DNA from: Protea cynaroides
Lineage: Eukaryota > Streptophyta > Magnoliopsida > Proteales > Proteaceae
Length of the DNA: 64,000 bases
Direction: 5' to 3'
NCBI GenBank assembly: GCA_028583415.1
Contig: CM053276.1
Coordinates: 9,702,663-9,766,662, forward strand
The translations under genes and the position numbers were made by a program. Shown in pieces: positions 35,935-48,231 of the stretch; the first letter of the stretch is position 1; the number at the start of each line of letters is the position of its first letter. A model generated the notes under the pieces. It saw nothing but the letters and a program-made list of their open reading frames with translations, did not search any database and was not told the origin of the DNA.

Positions 35935-37031
35935 ACAGGTACTGTAGTTATTTGCAGAACTGCGCTCACAATCCTAAGAAAATGCTTGTGAACACCATTG
36001 TGAAGTTCTGGTGGTTGGTGTTGAATTATGTTTCTTACAGTTTCATTTAGCATGCCTAATCAAGCTTGGTGTGTGGTAAATTGTCGAGGAACTGAGAGTC
36101 AAAGGATGGAATTCGACTTTAGCATGTGATGCGGGTGAAGTCGAGATTCGAGTTGCAGCACCGGTTTCTGGTGGAGAGGGGGAAAGATCAAGCGGAGAAC
36201 CCAACAAGGGCTGGGTGTCTTGATTGTTCCGGGGAACACCGAGGCCTAACTGCCCATCTAAGCTTTGTTTGCTCGGTGACGATGGACTTGTGGTCCAAGC
36301 TCCAATTGAAGAAAAAGATCCTTGCAGCTCAAAGAAAAAATAAAAATTTAGAAATTCATCATCTTCGCGCTGCCATTAAAATTTGGATCGTCTCCAAAGA
36401 AGAAACAGAGAAGAAACAAACATCTTTGCTGGTCTTCTCTCTGTGGGTCACACTAAAACAACTAGATGACAAAACCACCCAACAAATGAATCCCCACTCT
36501 AATCTCAAATCTAGCCTTTTTATTGTTGTCAATCTGTCCGATCCCTTACTTCTAGAGTCAGCCCCTTCTTCAAATCATAAACTTCCCTTCCCTAACAAAA
36601 CTATTCTGAAAGCAGAGCAACTTCGTCCATTTGAAATCACTATGGAGATTATTGAACGTCGATCACGATGAATCATAGGAGCGAACTGATTAGCAAGGTA
36701 TTTGCATTGATGAATACAAATATGGTAATGAACGTGAGCCACCATTGAGGATTTGCAGAGAAGATCACAAATTTGATGAAGAACTCGATGCCAATACAAA
36801 TCCAAGAAAAAATTAGTTGCCGCTGGTTGATCGAAGAAGCTACAGGAATATATCATCACCACCGCATGCACGGATCAAGGAAGCTACTGCTCAAATCTAT
36901 TGGGTAGTGCACTAATCGAATCAGATCAAAGTAGTGGGATTAACACCTGAAGTATTCAACATCGCCGTCAACATCACCGCATAGATTAGCAGTGGCCACC
37001 GCATTGATCTCTGGAAAAATCGCTACAACTG
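35935..37031. other. Unassigned region with a 181-codon frame
   Basis: A frame at 36126-36671 (+) begins MMRVKSRFELQHRF and is basic overall. I do not recognise it and see no splice or promoter support. Upstream, 35520-35570 resembles terminal sequence of non-autonomous TIR elements (gggaaaattacacaaacatc), but no matching right end was found. Confidence 0.25.
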
Positions 37032-37380
37032 TCTGTTGGGTTGTGTCTTGTATTCTATGGAGTCCACACAATTAATAGAGTTGTACTTGTATTAGAATTT
37101 GGTCTATTACATGTATAGGATAAACTTATAATTGTAGTGGGATTAGGATTTCTAGGTTTCCTATATATGTTGTCTCTGTGGGAAAAACCCTAGAAGAAAA
37201 AAGGCTGGGTGACAGCTATGAGGCTGACAGAGGAGAACACTCTGTCAGGTGGAGAGTTGTAGAGGTTTCTTGGCAATAAAGAATTCTCTTTTTCTCCGTG
37301 GACGTAGGCATCCCACATGGGGTGTTGAACCACGTTAATCTTCGTGTTTTTTCTTTCTGTTTGCGTCTCCGATCCTAACA
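37032..37380 (+). mobile_element. Copia-like LTR remnant
   Basis: Starts TGTTGGGTTG, ends CCTAACA. It contains ctttttctccgtggacgtaggc and accacgttaatcttcgtg, typical of the R/U5 part of plant Ty1/copia LTRs. The flanks (CTGTC, TCTTT) do not match, so a rearrangement is likely. Confidence 0.55.
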
Positions 37381-37404
37381 TCTTTCTACCCCAAGCTTGC
37401 TTTA

Positions 37405-37631
37405 ATGGCGTCGGAGCAACAGCTTCAAGCAGTTAAGGTACTTTTTTTTTTCTCCTTTAATGGCATCCTTTACTCCTTTAAGCAATGTATCTGAGAAGAT
37501 TTAGTCGACTTAATTGAAGAAGTTGAACCTTTAACATGTAGAACGCAAAGCTGCTGATGGTTGGGGCAGGCGGCATCGGTTGTGAGCTTTTTAAAACTCC
37601 AGCTTTATCTGGTTTTCAAGACATCCATATT
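37405..37631 (+). pseudogene. SAE2: SUMO-activating enzyme subunit 2 fragment (exons 1-2)
   Basis: Exon 1 (37405-37437) encodes MASEQQLQAVK. A 104-bp intron (GT at 37438, AG at 37540-37541) precedes exon 2 (37542-37631), which encodes NAKLLMVGAGGIGCELF, then SGFQDIHI. These are the N-terminus and nucleotide-binding GxGGIGCE motif of SAE2, the E1 subunit that adenylates SUMO. The rest of the roughly 600-residue protein (catalytic Cys, ubiquitin-like domain) is absent downstream, where the WEB-like gene starts on the other strand. The intron is retained, so this is a DNA-level fragment and not a retrocopy. Confidence 0.82.
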
Positions 37632-38194
37632 GGGAGTTTTTAGCTGGTTTGAGGGTTTAATGAACAAAATTCTGATATTCCATTTGCAGAGTCCTTAGTT
37701 TTTAGTGTCGGATGAATTTTTATGGGTTACATGTGATCATGGCTGGTGCCTCTACAAGAAATGAGATAAATAATGGTTTCCTTCCTAACTCTTAGTTTGA
37801 TCAATTTAACTTTTGGAATTGGGCATAGCATGATGAAATCAGAATTTCCATTCAGAGATGTATTAGACATTTTTTGCGGAAACCTTGTTTCAAGTAGCCA
37901 TGGTGACTTGCATTTGAATGGATTTTATCATGGAAAATTGAAAGAAGCAATGAACCTGAAATGAATCTATGATCCTGAGAGCCTCATAAAAAAGAAAAAA
38001 GTGCCAGAGTATATAAAAAAGATGACAGTGTTTTCAAATAAAAAGTATACAATCTCTTAGTTTCTGTCCAAAACAACTACAAAACAGACTGTATACATAT
38101 ATAAAGCTCTAAATGGATTATGTTGTTCTCATAATCAACATAAAAAATCTGAGTGGAGGCTCATACTAACAAGCACTTCTAATTGATGTTTCTT

Positions 38195-40219
38195 CTATGA
38201 AAGATTGCTCCTCAGAAGATCTCCGAATCTTTTTAGTAGTGCTCTTTGCCTTCTCTGTTTGATTCTATCATGATCCATATTGTATACTTGTTTCCCATCT
38301 AGATGATCAAAATCTTCAGAGTTTAATGTCTCTGAATAATCGGTGAATACTGAAGAAGTCTTGAGTGTCTCGTTAATTCTAGGATCTTCATCTGCTTCCT
38401 TGTATCCATTCGAAACTTTACGATTCTCAATATCAACACTGAGAACTTGGTCTAGTTTCTTACCATCTTTATTCTCTTCAAATGTTGTGATTTGTCTCTT
38501 GAGTGCTTCTCCTTGTTCTTTATACTCTGCTCCCAAATGTGTTGTTGGTGGTTGTGGAGCTGTTCCTGTTGTTGTTGACATTGAAAGCAGCCTCTTCAAG
38601 TCCTTGATATTCTCAAGAGCTGTGGCTTCATTGATTCTCAGACGTTCATTTTCTTCGGTTAGATTCTGCAAAGTAATGTCCTTCTCTGCTAGGATATCCT
38701 TGAGTTGGTAATTCTCAGCCCTGGCAATCTCTGCAGCTTCCTTTGCAACATTAGCTTCATTCAGTCCTTGTTTGAGTATATCCCTCAATTTGTTGGTTTC
38801 ATCCTTTGCCACCTTAGCCATGTGTTCAGCCTCCCTCATTGCTTCTAACAATATGCCATTATCTTGTTGTGTGTCATGAAATTCCTCCTCATTTCTTTTT
38901 ATACAATTAATAAACTCAACTTCTTTTCTGCTCCAGGCCAAGTTTGATTCCTCAGCCTCTAATCTCAAACTCTCAGCTTCATCTTTGATCCGGTTGATTT
39001 CATTTCTTGCTTCGCTTAAGAGCCCGGCATACTTCTCCTCTCTGCTTTTCATGATCTGTTTGAGGTGTTCTACCTCTCTCATTGCGTTCTCTTTTTCAGT
39101 TTGATTTGAGATGAGTTTTCCCTTTGCCTCATTGGCCTCCATTAAGACTTCTGTAAGGGCTAATGCCATATCATCCATGGCCTTCCTACTCTTCTCTTCT
39201 GCATCTGTAGCTAACTTCAGTTCAGCTCTAAGAAGTTTCAACTCCTGGTCTAAAGCTTCAGCCTTTGATTGAGCAAGTGCTTGCTCTTCTTGGGAATGGA
39301 CCAAGCCTTCTTTTATGGATTGTGAATCAGGTTTTGCCTTCTCCACATAGCAGCTATGAGATATGCCATTTTCTGTGCTATGCTCAGCAGACCTTTCCAA
39401 GTATTCAACCTTGTCATTGAGACAGGTTATCTCAAGCCTAGACTCTTCAAGCAAAATCTTGGTTTGTTCAAGCTGATTTGTTTGGAGTGTCAGTAAGCTG
39501 AACAATTTAGATTCTGATTCTTTTGCTTTCTTCATTTCATCCTCTAGCATTTGAAGCTTCATTTTAGTTTCAGATAAATCATCCATTGCTCGAGACTCCG
39601 ATTCTTTTGTATCGATCAGTTCCTGTCTCAGTTTCTGTAATGACTCTTCTTTTTCATCCAATTCAACAGCTAGGTAATTTGTCTTTTCGAGTTCAATCCT
39701 CAGCTCTTCTACATATGTGTTAGTAATTTCTAACTGTTCCCTTGAATTTGCCAATGATTCCTTCACGGAGTCAAGCTCTGTAGAGAGTTCTAGGACCCTT
39801 CTAGCATTAGCCTCAGCCATCTTGACAGCAGCATCCTTTGTTTCCAAGGCTACTTTGTGCTCCTGATGAACCTTGTTGAGCTCTTGGAGAGCAGAAGAGA
39901 GAGCATCCACATTCATGGCTTGTTGCTTCTTAACTGCTTCAAGCTCAAGGTACCATGCCTGATCCCTTTTCTGGGTGGACTCAATGCTTGCCCACTTCAA
40001 TTCATCAACCATAGATTTCTCAACATCTGAACACAGCTGTGGTCTTCTCTGAGCCAATAAGGCCTCACTCAGCCTCAAGTTTGCTTCCTCAGCGACCTTC
40101 TTCATCTCTCTGAGTTCATCAACCAGGCGCTCTTTCTCTGCTTCCACCTCCTTGAGTTCTTCCTGAAGCAGACCAAATTGCCCTTGCATTTCTGATCCTC
40201 TCAAAATACGCAACATCAT
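38195..40219 (-). CDS. WEB-like long coiled-coil protein, intronless coding exon
   Basis: Single 674-codon frame. The first ATG is at 40217-40219 (MMLRILRGSEMQGQ). Almost the whole chain is heptad-rich coiled coil: EELKEVEAEKERLVDELREM near the start, then repeated E/K/A/L blocks to about residue 545, with NEANVAKEAAEIARAENYQL and LTEENERLRINEA late on. A polar Ser/Thr stretch follows, and a basic tail ends RRQRALLKRFGDLLRSNLS. It best fits plant WEB-family/myosin-heavy-chain-related proteins (At4g40020 or At5g16730 type), whose better-studied members act in chloroplast photorelocation. For this one a structural role is an inference. No signal peptide or membrane segment is seen. The tail and intact frame indicate a working gene. 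Confidence 0.85.
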   Translation of the reverse strand: MMLRILRGSEMQGQFGLLQEELKEVEAEKERLVDELREMKKVAEEANLRLSEALLAQRRPQLCSDVEKSMVDELKWASIESTQKRDQAWYLELEAVKKQQAMNVDALSSALQELNKVHQEHKVALETKDAAVKMAEANARRVLELSTELDSVKESLANSREQLEITNTYVEELRIELEKTNYLAVELDEKEESLQKLRQELIDTKESESRAMDDLSETKMKLQMLEDEMKKAKESESKLFSLLTLQTNQLEQTKILLEESRLEITCLNDKVEYLERSAEHSTENGISHSCYVEKAKPDSQSIKEGLVHSQEEQALAQSKAEALDQELKLLRAELKLATDAEEKSRKAMDDMALALTEVLMEANEAKGKLISNQTEKENAMREVEHLKQIMKSREEKYAGLLSEARNEINRIKDEAESLRLEAEESNLAWSRKEVEFINCIKRNEEEFHDTQQDNGILLEAMREAEHMAKVAKDETNKLRDILKQGLNEANVAKEAAEIARAENYQLKDILAEKDITLQNLTEENERLRINEATALENIKDLKRLLSMSTTTGTAPQPPTTHLGAEYKEQGEALKRQITTFEENKDGKKLDQVLSVDIENRKVSNGYKEADEDPRINETLKTSSVFTDYSETLNSEDFDHLDGKQVYNMDHDRIKQRRQRALLKRFGDLLRSNLS

Positions 40220-40810
40220 ACCCAAGGATTTTTGAAATGCAAATAAGAAACAAAGAAAAAAGAGGGCTGGGAAACAGGTTATGAATTGAGTTGTGACAGA
40301 GCAAGAATCCCTTTCGCCTTAGAATGGACAAATGAAGGTGAACTCAGCTTAATTTTTCAGAAGACCCATCTCCGGAATTCAACTGAACTAACAGAAATCA
40401 AATAAAAAAAAAATATCAACAAAGATACAGAAGCAATGACAAGAACAAACATCAAAATTTGGGAATTTCAAAATAATTCAGGTACCAAGAGAAACAAAAT
40501 CCAGTACCTGAATTTGGAAGATAATATTGAATTGAAGCTCCTCTTCTGAAGTTCTTGTAAACTCTTTTTTTTTTTTTCTGATCAGGAAAAGGAAAGCAGA
40601 AGCAGCCCAGAAATTTAGTCAGAGAGACAGGGTGGTGGATACAGGTGGCTTCGTCGCAGCCTGCAGGGCTAAAACATTCTCTGTGAAAAAAAAAATACTT
40701 GTGGCTCTGGTCAGAATGAGGGAAGAGAGAGAAAGAGAATGGAAGAAGGAGAGAAATTTGCGTGTTTGATTTGGAAACGTGATGAATCCATAGAAACTAT
40801 AAACCAAATC
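40220..40810 (-). promoter_or_regulatory. 5' UTR with intron and promoter of the WEB-like gene
   Basis: A donor (AAATTCAG then GTACTGG, at 40506/40507) and pyrimidine-rich acceptor candidates near 40270 suggest one 5' UTR intron of about 230 bp. The 5' UTR exon is CT-rich (about 40690-40760). TATA-like tttatag lies near 40795 on the - strand. Confidence 0.45.
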
Positions 40811-40819
40811 AGCGTTCTG

Positions 40820-42560
40820 TTATCTCTGATTTGGGTATTGATGACAGAAATGATGTCATGGCATTGAGATTCCACGTAGCTGCTTTGACAATTCAGGTTT
40901 TCTTACCAAAAAATAAAAAACAAGTCAATTCAGGTTGAAAACTTGGAAGGTTCTGTTTGACCCAATATTTATCAACCACGCGGAAGTTTAGGAAAGATCT
41001 TTCTCATGTTGTCAAGCCTTTTCAGTCGTTATATCCAGCGGTTGGAGGTCATCTAGTTGGAGGTCATCTGGTGCGCATACATATATTTAGAGGTTAGAGT
41101 TCCTTCAATAATAACAGAGGATCTGAACCAGAAGTTTAAGCCAAAAAAGAAAAAAAAAAGAGAATCATCATTGGTCCGGAAAAAGATCTGCTCCAACTAA
41201 GGATGGGCTGGAGGGGTTCATACATACTGATGTATTGGTATGTGCCCGGAACCCTTCTAGCAATACAATCTCAGGCTGGAGGGACTGTTCGATTGGAGAG
41301 GGTCCAAGACCGGTCCCAAAAAATGTCATGATTCTCATAATGGACAAGCGGACCAGCCCAAGGGTTCAACCAAAAAGTTCTCATAACTAGAATCCTTTCA
41401 CATTTTGACTTTTTATCTAGTTTTTCGATGGATCTAGATCCTCTGCAGTGCGGCAGTGAGGCATCTGATGGCCGAGGATGCATTAAGACACGTGCCCAAT
41501 GATGGTCATGGTCAGATTGCCACGCGATCCTTATGAATCCAGCAAGCGAAGAGGGGGTTGGTAGTAGTCCTGAGTCCCCTTCTGGATAGAACCTTTGAAC
41601 ATTTTGACTTTTGATCTAGTTTTTTCATGGATCCAAATCCTCTGCGGGATGGTAATGAGACATCTGACAGCTGAGAATGCATTAGAACACGCATCCAATG
41701 ATGTTCACGGTCAGACGGCCGGATGGTAATGAGACATCTGACAGCTGAGAATGCATTAGGACCCGCGCCCAATGATGTTCACGGTCAGACTGCCGTGGTA
41801 CAGAGGATCCTTATGAATCCAGCAAGCAAGAGGGGGGTTGGTAGTGGTCCTGACTCCGAAGTCCCCTTCTGGATGGAATCCAGCTTCTGGAAATTGTACC
41901 GATTTCAATGCATATGTGCTGATGTTATCTGCTTCTGCAAGGTGATTAGTTTATTGGATACACATAATTCTTGATTGGTTTATTGTGAAATTTCAATGCA
42001 TCTTAAATTGTAGATTAGTTTATTAAATACATAGAATTCATCTGATTTATGGTTCTTGGCAAGTTGGTCCTGATATGGTTTTTCATTTTAGCAGAACTAT
42101 TCTGATGGTAAATGTCAAAAGATCTTAGGATCTGGAGATGCAAATGATGACTCCAAAGAGATGGTTTTGCAAGATCGAAATACTAGGGTTGATCAAGCCC
42201 CCAAGTCACATCATGCAATGGTTCACTGATCAAATCCTTGCTGACAGGGTTTTGAAGGTTTTGTGAAGGAAGATTTAAATCAATTCTTAAAATTGAATTA
42301 CCAAATTTATTTTTTATTATTAAAATTATTTTCAATAAATGCAGTCAAAGACAATTAAATTTTATAACTAATAAAATATTCGTTGATTTTTTTTTTTTTC
42401 ATGAAATCAGAAATTGAAATTAGTTGAGGATAAAAAAAAAGGTTTAGTTGAAATTCAGTTCAATTGATGTTGGGTAGGTTTGATTCTTATAAGCTTATAG
42501 CAAGTTTGACCTCGATATTTTTGGGTTGCCACCTTTTAGGTTGGATCAGTGGAGGTTATT
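40820..42560. repeat. Duplicated MITE-like repeat region
   Basis: A unit with gaggcatctgatggcc, cggtcagattgcc and gatccttatgaatccagcaag occurs at about 41425-41590 and again at 41630-41876. Within the second copy, 74 bases (from 41647 and from 41721) are duplicated in tandem. The rest is AT-rich with no gene. Confidence 0.6.
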
Positions 42561-42866
42561 CCCTCCGGTCCCATTCTAATATATATATTTTTTTATAAGT
42601 AATCAAAATTTATTTAAAAAAAAAAAAAAAAAAACTATACAATAACAAAGATGTTATCTTTCAAAAGGAGAGACAACCTCGAAAACAAAGAAGACTAAAC
42701 ACAACATCGAAGCTTGACCTCATCAAATCATCTAGATATGAGAATTTTAGAGCCGATTTAAGGGCTATTGAAAACCTGTGTTTTTTTCTCAAAAAAATCG
42801 GTGAACAAGATCGGATGATTGTCCATTGACACATTTCAGACGTGTAAGATTAGAGGCATTCTAATA

Positions 42867-42906
<40 letters not shown>

Positions 42907-44401
42907 GAGGGGGATTGGAGGTGGAGGTGAATGCCACCTGAGAGGCTGAGATTAGCATCACATATTGGACCATTGGGGAGGAGGGGTGGGAAAAAAAATC
43001 TTCCCCAATTGTCTAAACCATTGTGTTGTGACTGTCAGAAAAGGATCTTCCCCTGTTGCCTAGTCCCTACAGTGATACGCACACTGAGTGAACTCCAATT
43101 ACAGGATCAGGGCTGGAGTTGAGAGTAGTTCATTTGCATGTACTTGTATCCTTCTTGGGATCCCATCATCATCCATACCCAGTGGGTCTCACATTCTAAA
43201 GGTAGGTCTCACACCATATCAATAGTGATAGGATCCCATGGAGTATACATGTATATACAAGTGATCCAAGTGATCTGAACTCGTTGGAGTCCTCCAACTC
43301 ATTTTTTTTTTCCTTCCTCCAATATTGAATCAATTTGGAGGAATGTCAGGAAAAGATCTTCCCCTATTGTCCAGATCATTAGGGGGTTGAATGTCAGAAA
43401 AGATCTTTTCCTATTGTTTAGTCCCTCTAGTGGTATGCACTCCAAGTGAACTCTAACCATTGAATCACAAGACACAAAACATGAATTAATTTTTGTAATA
43501 GACCACATTGGATCCAGGTGACTTAAGGTTCTGTTTGTTTAATGGATTTTTATGAGAATGGGATTAATCAACGGTCATCTGTTCCCTCCATCATCTCTCC
43601 TCGTCCTCAGTCAAAGAAGGTTTTTGTATCCTATACGGATGATCCGATCCACAAGGACCATGATTGGGAATTGTTTTTCACCACTTGGAAAAGTAGTTTT
43701 TTTTTTTTTTTTTTTTTTTTGGTAAAAACTTGAAAAAGTATTTTGATCATAGATATGTACCTATCTCTTTTTAGATCTATCAAGTAAGAGAAAATAGTTG
43801 TATGATCATCGAATTTTGCTGACATACGTTGAGGAGAACCTTTGTTTCAGATTAACCAAAAACCCCATGGATTAAACAGAAACAATGGTAAGAAGAAACT
43901 GAGATTGGAGAAGTTGATCAAGCCAAGATTAAAAAAAGGAATTCGAAGGTTATAGACATACTTGGTTCATTCTCAAAAGCCACCAGCTGTTTGTAACATA
44001 GCATCGACCGCAGAAGCTCTTGAAGTAAAATTGGTAGGTTTCCTAGAAACAATCAAACCCAAATCCTTCTTAGTTTGCAGTCTAAGACAAGTTTTTGATA
44101 TGAGGATGTAGTGATGAAGAAAAAAAATATAAACTGATACTGATACTTGAATGATTTGAATACTATGATATTATTCAGCATTGTGACTTTTTATATATAG
44201 AGATATACAGTTATGATTTTATGGTTAAATCCCATGACTAAAGCATGACAAAAGGAATCCCATAATAGTGGGATCAGTTAGATATACAATTTGTATTCTA
44301 AATGTAAACATTCTATATACAAAGAGTGGTGCTGTGACGGCCTTATCCAAGTGCTACTGTGGGGTCTTTATCCAAAGGAGGATCACTTGCATCCCTGATT
44401 G
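42561..44401. repeat. Homopolymers and dispersed MITE-like repeats, no gene
   Basis: A-run at 42616-42633, a 36-base T-run at 42870-42905, T-run at 43699-43720. Two similar segments (about 42990-43130 and 43330-43470) share aggatcttcccctgttg and agtgaactcc. Related pieces recur near 45590-45700 and 54590-54660. Confidence 0.45.
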
Positions 44402-45083
44402 TGTTAGGGAAAAATCATTCCCACACTTGATCGAACTTATGAGAAGATAACAAGTATATCACAAAAATATTTTCAGCCCTAACAATATGTGCAAATAATG
44501 AATATAAATCAACCACACATGAGACACAAGAATTTAACGTGGAAAAACCTCTTCAAATCGAAGAGTAAAAAATCACAGGACTTGAAAACCCAAATTGAAA
44601 CTTCACTATTATCAAATAGAGGTTACAAAACCTAGTTCCAATTCTTCCAATGGGTATACAACCCCAATAGCAACAAGAAGTAAAACTACTACTTGAAGAA
44701 ACAAAGAGATGTAGAAATTTCACCTAAAGAAATAGAGGCTGCTGTATGGAGCGAATAACTTAACTTAGAAAACTCCAATAAAAAATCTGACCGTACAGAT
44801 TGACGAACTATGTGTCCTATACCTGATGTCCAAAAATCAGCCCAATCGGACCACGGATGACCTCCCGATCGTCGTCTTGATCATGGCTGCGTAAATCACC
44901 TACGCCCAGAAAAACTGCTGCTCTCTTTCTCTTCTTCTTATGATGCTAAACCCTAACCCTTATCCGTTTTTACCCTATTTAAAATATTAAATACAAGGCA
45001 AAAAAGAATGGGCTTAAATGGGCTTAAAACATACAAAGGTTTGGGCCTTTATCCACATAGGAAAGGAGCCCAAAAATCCAACA
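44402..45083 (-). mobile_element. Copia-like solo LTR (682 bp)
   Basis: On the - strand it runs TGTTGGATTTTTGGGC to CCCTAACA. Perfect target duplication GATTG (44397-44401, 45084-45088). Contains ggtttttccacgttaaattc, typical of copia U5 regions. Confidence 0.85.
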
Positions 45084-45088
45084 GATTG

Positions 45089-46239
45089 CCATAAGTCTAT
45101 CAATGCTGCAGGTGGGAGCTGCAAATAGTGGAAGCAGACCAGTGGATTTGAGTGTTGTTCCCTCAACAAATTCTTTGTTTTGAGAGAGAATTTGTGGAAT
45201 TCTAATGATCAGTTCCTCCAATTGAGACAGGGAGTATATGGTGAACATGAATCTCTGCTTCAAGGTGAAGTTCGACTCCCTCTTGCGTGGACACTTGAAA
45301 TTTCTTTACTTAGGGCAGAGAAGTGAAGGAAGGAATTCTAAGTTTATAGACATACCTAGTTCAGATCGGGATCCTCTCCTATCAGCCAGCCCACCAACTG
45401 ATGATCATCAAACGGGTTGTGATGTAACAGTATGCGTGTCGAACATGGCTGACAGGAGAGATCTTTTTCCACATGGTTCATTCTCGTCGTCTTGCCAATG
45501 CTGATTTTTTTTCCATATTCCCTCACATAATTCACACTCTCCTCCAAAAAAAGATCTTTTCCTATCGTCCAATCCATCCACTCGTGATCTAGCATTGGAG
45601 TTCACCAGATACACCTATTAATGTATGGGTATGCCCACCAAGTGAACTCTAGCCATTGGATCACGGCTAGAGACCCTTCAACAACGGGGGAGGATCCGAA
45701 CCCCTCTCCTCCTAACAATTTCTATTTTTTTCTCCCTTATTTTGTAGGTCCTACTAAGTATATCAATTCTTGCATACCTACTTGTGCATTAGAGGAGATT
45801 CCTTCACATGGGCATTATGGGGAACCCACTCTCCCTGGATAATTAGTGAAAATGTAGCAGAATGATCAATTTTCTATGCATAGTTGCTTACCGCATGTTT
45901 CAAATAGGGGTCTTTTTTCATGACATTAGTTTGTGTCAATAACCCATTGAGGTCGATTCCTTTTTGCATGTAGCCATTGGGCCATCATGGTACCACGATA
46001 TGTAAGAGGGATATATTTGGTATTTGGGTCGAGAAGGGTGAGGGAGGTTTGTGTCAATCTAATGGACACCAAGCTGTTGATACTAGATCAGTGTCAAGTA
46101 GAAAATCCCTTCAAATATACATGGATTTTTACAATGAAATGTAATTGAACCCTAATGTTCACCAGGTTTCTATGCTCGAGCGGCATGGTTTGCTAGTTCT
46201 TTATCATATATTCCACCTCTTGTCCCATTCTTAACAAAT
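45089..46239. other. Unassigned; MITE-like repeat at 45560-45720
   Basis: A - strand frame from 45263 reads IYSLSQLEELIIRIPQILSQ and continues to the solo LTR. It looks protein-like, but I cannot name it. 45560-45720 belongs to the dispersed agtgaactc(t/c)agccattggatcac family. Confidence 0.3.
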
Positions 46240-46489
46240 TGGATCGGAAGCTAGACTTTTATTTAAGGTAAAAATAAATTACAAAGTCGGGCGACATTAT
46301 GCCATAATTCATTCCTCTGTTGATTCTTTTGGAAATCTTAGAATGAGTTTACTTTTGGCCGTCCTTTTTGTTGCCTAATGAAGTTGCTTCAATGGCACAT
46401 TAACGAGCGTGTGTTGAGTTTTTGGATCTCACTATGCCTTTGGTTAATCCATTATGAAGTCAAAATTGTAACTCTGATCTGATACCACT

Positions 46490-47020
46490 TGGGTCTCCTC
46501 AACCAATTGTTATTTTTATCCTAAACTCTAATGCATCTTTTAAACAATCGAAGTCTAGAGGTGGATTAGGGTATATTATTCGAAATTCTATGGCTACATA
46601 AGTTTTTGCTGCTTCAAATCTAATGACGTTTATTTCATCTTTGCAAGGTGAATGTTTAGCAACGCGAGTAAGGTTACTACAGGCAATTGGGGACTACATT
46701 GATCACTTGATTGTGGAGAATGATTGTCAGTCTTTGATAAACTTTCTTTACAATGCAGATTGGGAGAGCTTTTAGATGTTGTCTCACTTGTACATGACAT
46801 TTGTTCCTTGTCTCAATACTTTATTTTCTGTTCTTTTAGATTTATTTATAGGGAGATTAACAACATTGCTGACTCTTTAGCTTCGTAGGCTCTGTTTAAG
46901 TTGGGCTTCACAGTTTGTCTTTCTTACACTCCATGGTTGTATAACATCTGTCAATCAGTGCATGAGCATATCACGATCTAATGAATAATTTCAGTTATAC
47001 CCAAAAAAAAAAAAAAAAAA
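46490..47020 (+). mobile_element. L1-type LINE tail: RNase H remnant and poly(A)
   Basis: Across frameshifts one reads GGLGYIIRNSMAT, SSLQGECLATRVRLLQAIGD, HLIVENDCQSLINFL and FRFIYREINNIADSLAS. This is the RNase H-like domain at the end of plant L1 ORF2. An A-run follows at 47003-47020. 5'-truncated and inactive. Confidence 0.75.
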
Positions 47021-47489
47021 CTCCAACATATGACCCATTTGTGTTGAATTATTGGTATTTCGAGAACCAACATATTTTGTTTATATCTTGGACTTTTTAT
47101 CTAAATTTCCAGCCAATCTGATCCCTTATATCCGGAGACGAAGAGAAAAGAGAGAGAGTGCTAGTATAACCTCTACTGACAGTTCTTAAATCTTTTCCTA
47201 CTTTCTTTTTTCCAAAAGAAAAAGTTTAATGTGAGGCTTTTTTTGGGGTGAATATATATAATATACAATTGATATTCAAGGGACTTGTACCAGCTCCTCT
47301 GGACCTCTGGTAAGCGGGAATTGGAACATCTCGTGTTCTTTTGCCAGGAACGGCTCTTCAGCAGTCAGCACTATATTATCCCCACCCCTATATTATTCTA
47401 TATCCATCATGTGCTAATTTTAAAAGGAAAAAAAAAAAAAACTATTTGTTCAAAGGGTAACTCAAAATATACTGATAAATAAATTAATG

Positions 47490-47665
47490 AGAGGCGAATA
47501 TATATAAAGTTAGTGGGGTATATTGCAAAATCTTATGTACTAACCAGGAAAATGAGAATATGAAAAGAATCGATAATTAGCCAATTGGAGGAGAGAGAAA
47601 AGAGATTCAGATTTCAAGAAAGAGAGATAGAGACAAAATTACATACCGGCAACATGTACACACTT
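47490..47665 (+). repeat. Left member of a repeat pair around the ADH-like gene
   Basis: Shares agttagtg(g/a)ggtatatt, tcttat(g/a)ta, aaaatgaga, gccaat..gag and agatttcaag(a/g)aagagagatagag, in the same order, with 53135-53420. Confidence 0.6.
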
Positions 47666-47809
47666 TTTTCATGAATAAATAAATAAACAAACATAATCCC
47701 CATAAATTCAATAATTTTGGTACACACCACCACCTAAAGGTGGAGCCCAAGGAGATTGGGAAGGGGGACAAAGGGACAAGGGAACACTCCCCCTCACATG
47801 TAAGGGGGA

Positions 47810-48078
47810 CAAGTTTTCATCTCAAAATTCAAACTTATAAGTAGAGGAATTCTCAAGTATATAAGGCACTCAAGATTTCAAACTTAATAATCAACACTCC
47901 CCCTCACGTGTTGCCCCTCTTTTGGGTGGTAGTACATGTGGCATATGTAATCTCTCTTTTGGACGACCGTAAAGAGGGAACCTGGAACTTTGATACTATC
48001 AAGTTTTCATCTCAAAAATTCGAACTTGTAAGTAGAAGAACTCTCAAGTCTCAAGTATATAAGCCACCCAACTTATCC
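47810..48078 (-). mobile_element. SMART-type miniature LTR element, copy 3
   Basis: On the - strand a 5' LTR (about 48078 to 48000, truncated) is followed by a degenerate primer site (TATCAAAGTTCCAGG), an internal part with CACCCAAAAGAGGGGCAAC, a purine run GAGGGGGAG, and a 3' LTR TGTTGATTATTAAG... (47896-47810). Same family as 49406-49704. Confidence 0.65.
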
Positions 48079-48231
48079 AAAAAAAAAAGAGTATATAAGT
48101 CACCAGATTTCAGATTTAACCAATATGAGATTATTCCCAACAATAAAGCTTTGAAGAAATCAAGTGTTTGACAAATAGACGAAAACACAAGGGTAGATCT
48201 CAATAGTAGAATGAGTAACTGATTGGATTTG

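Noticed and set aside
38343..38711. 122-codon frame on the + strand
   Set aside because: Antisense shadow of the WEB-like coding exon.
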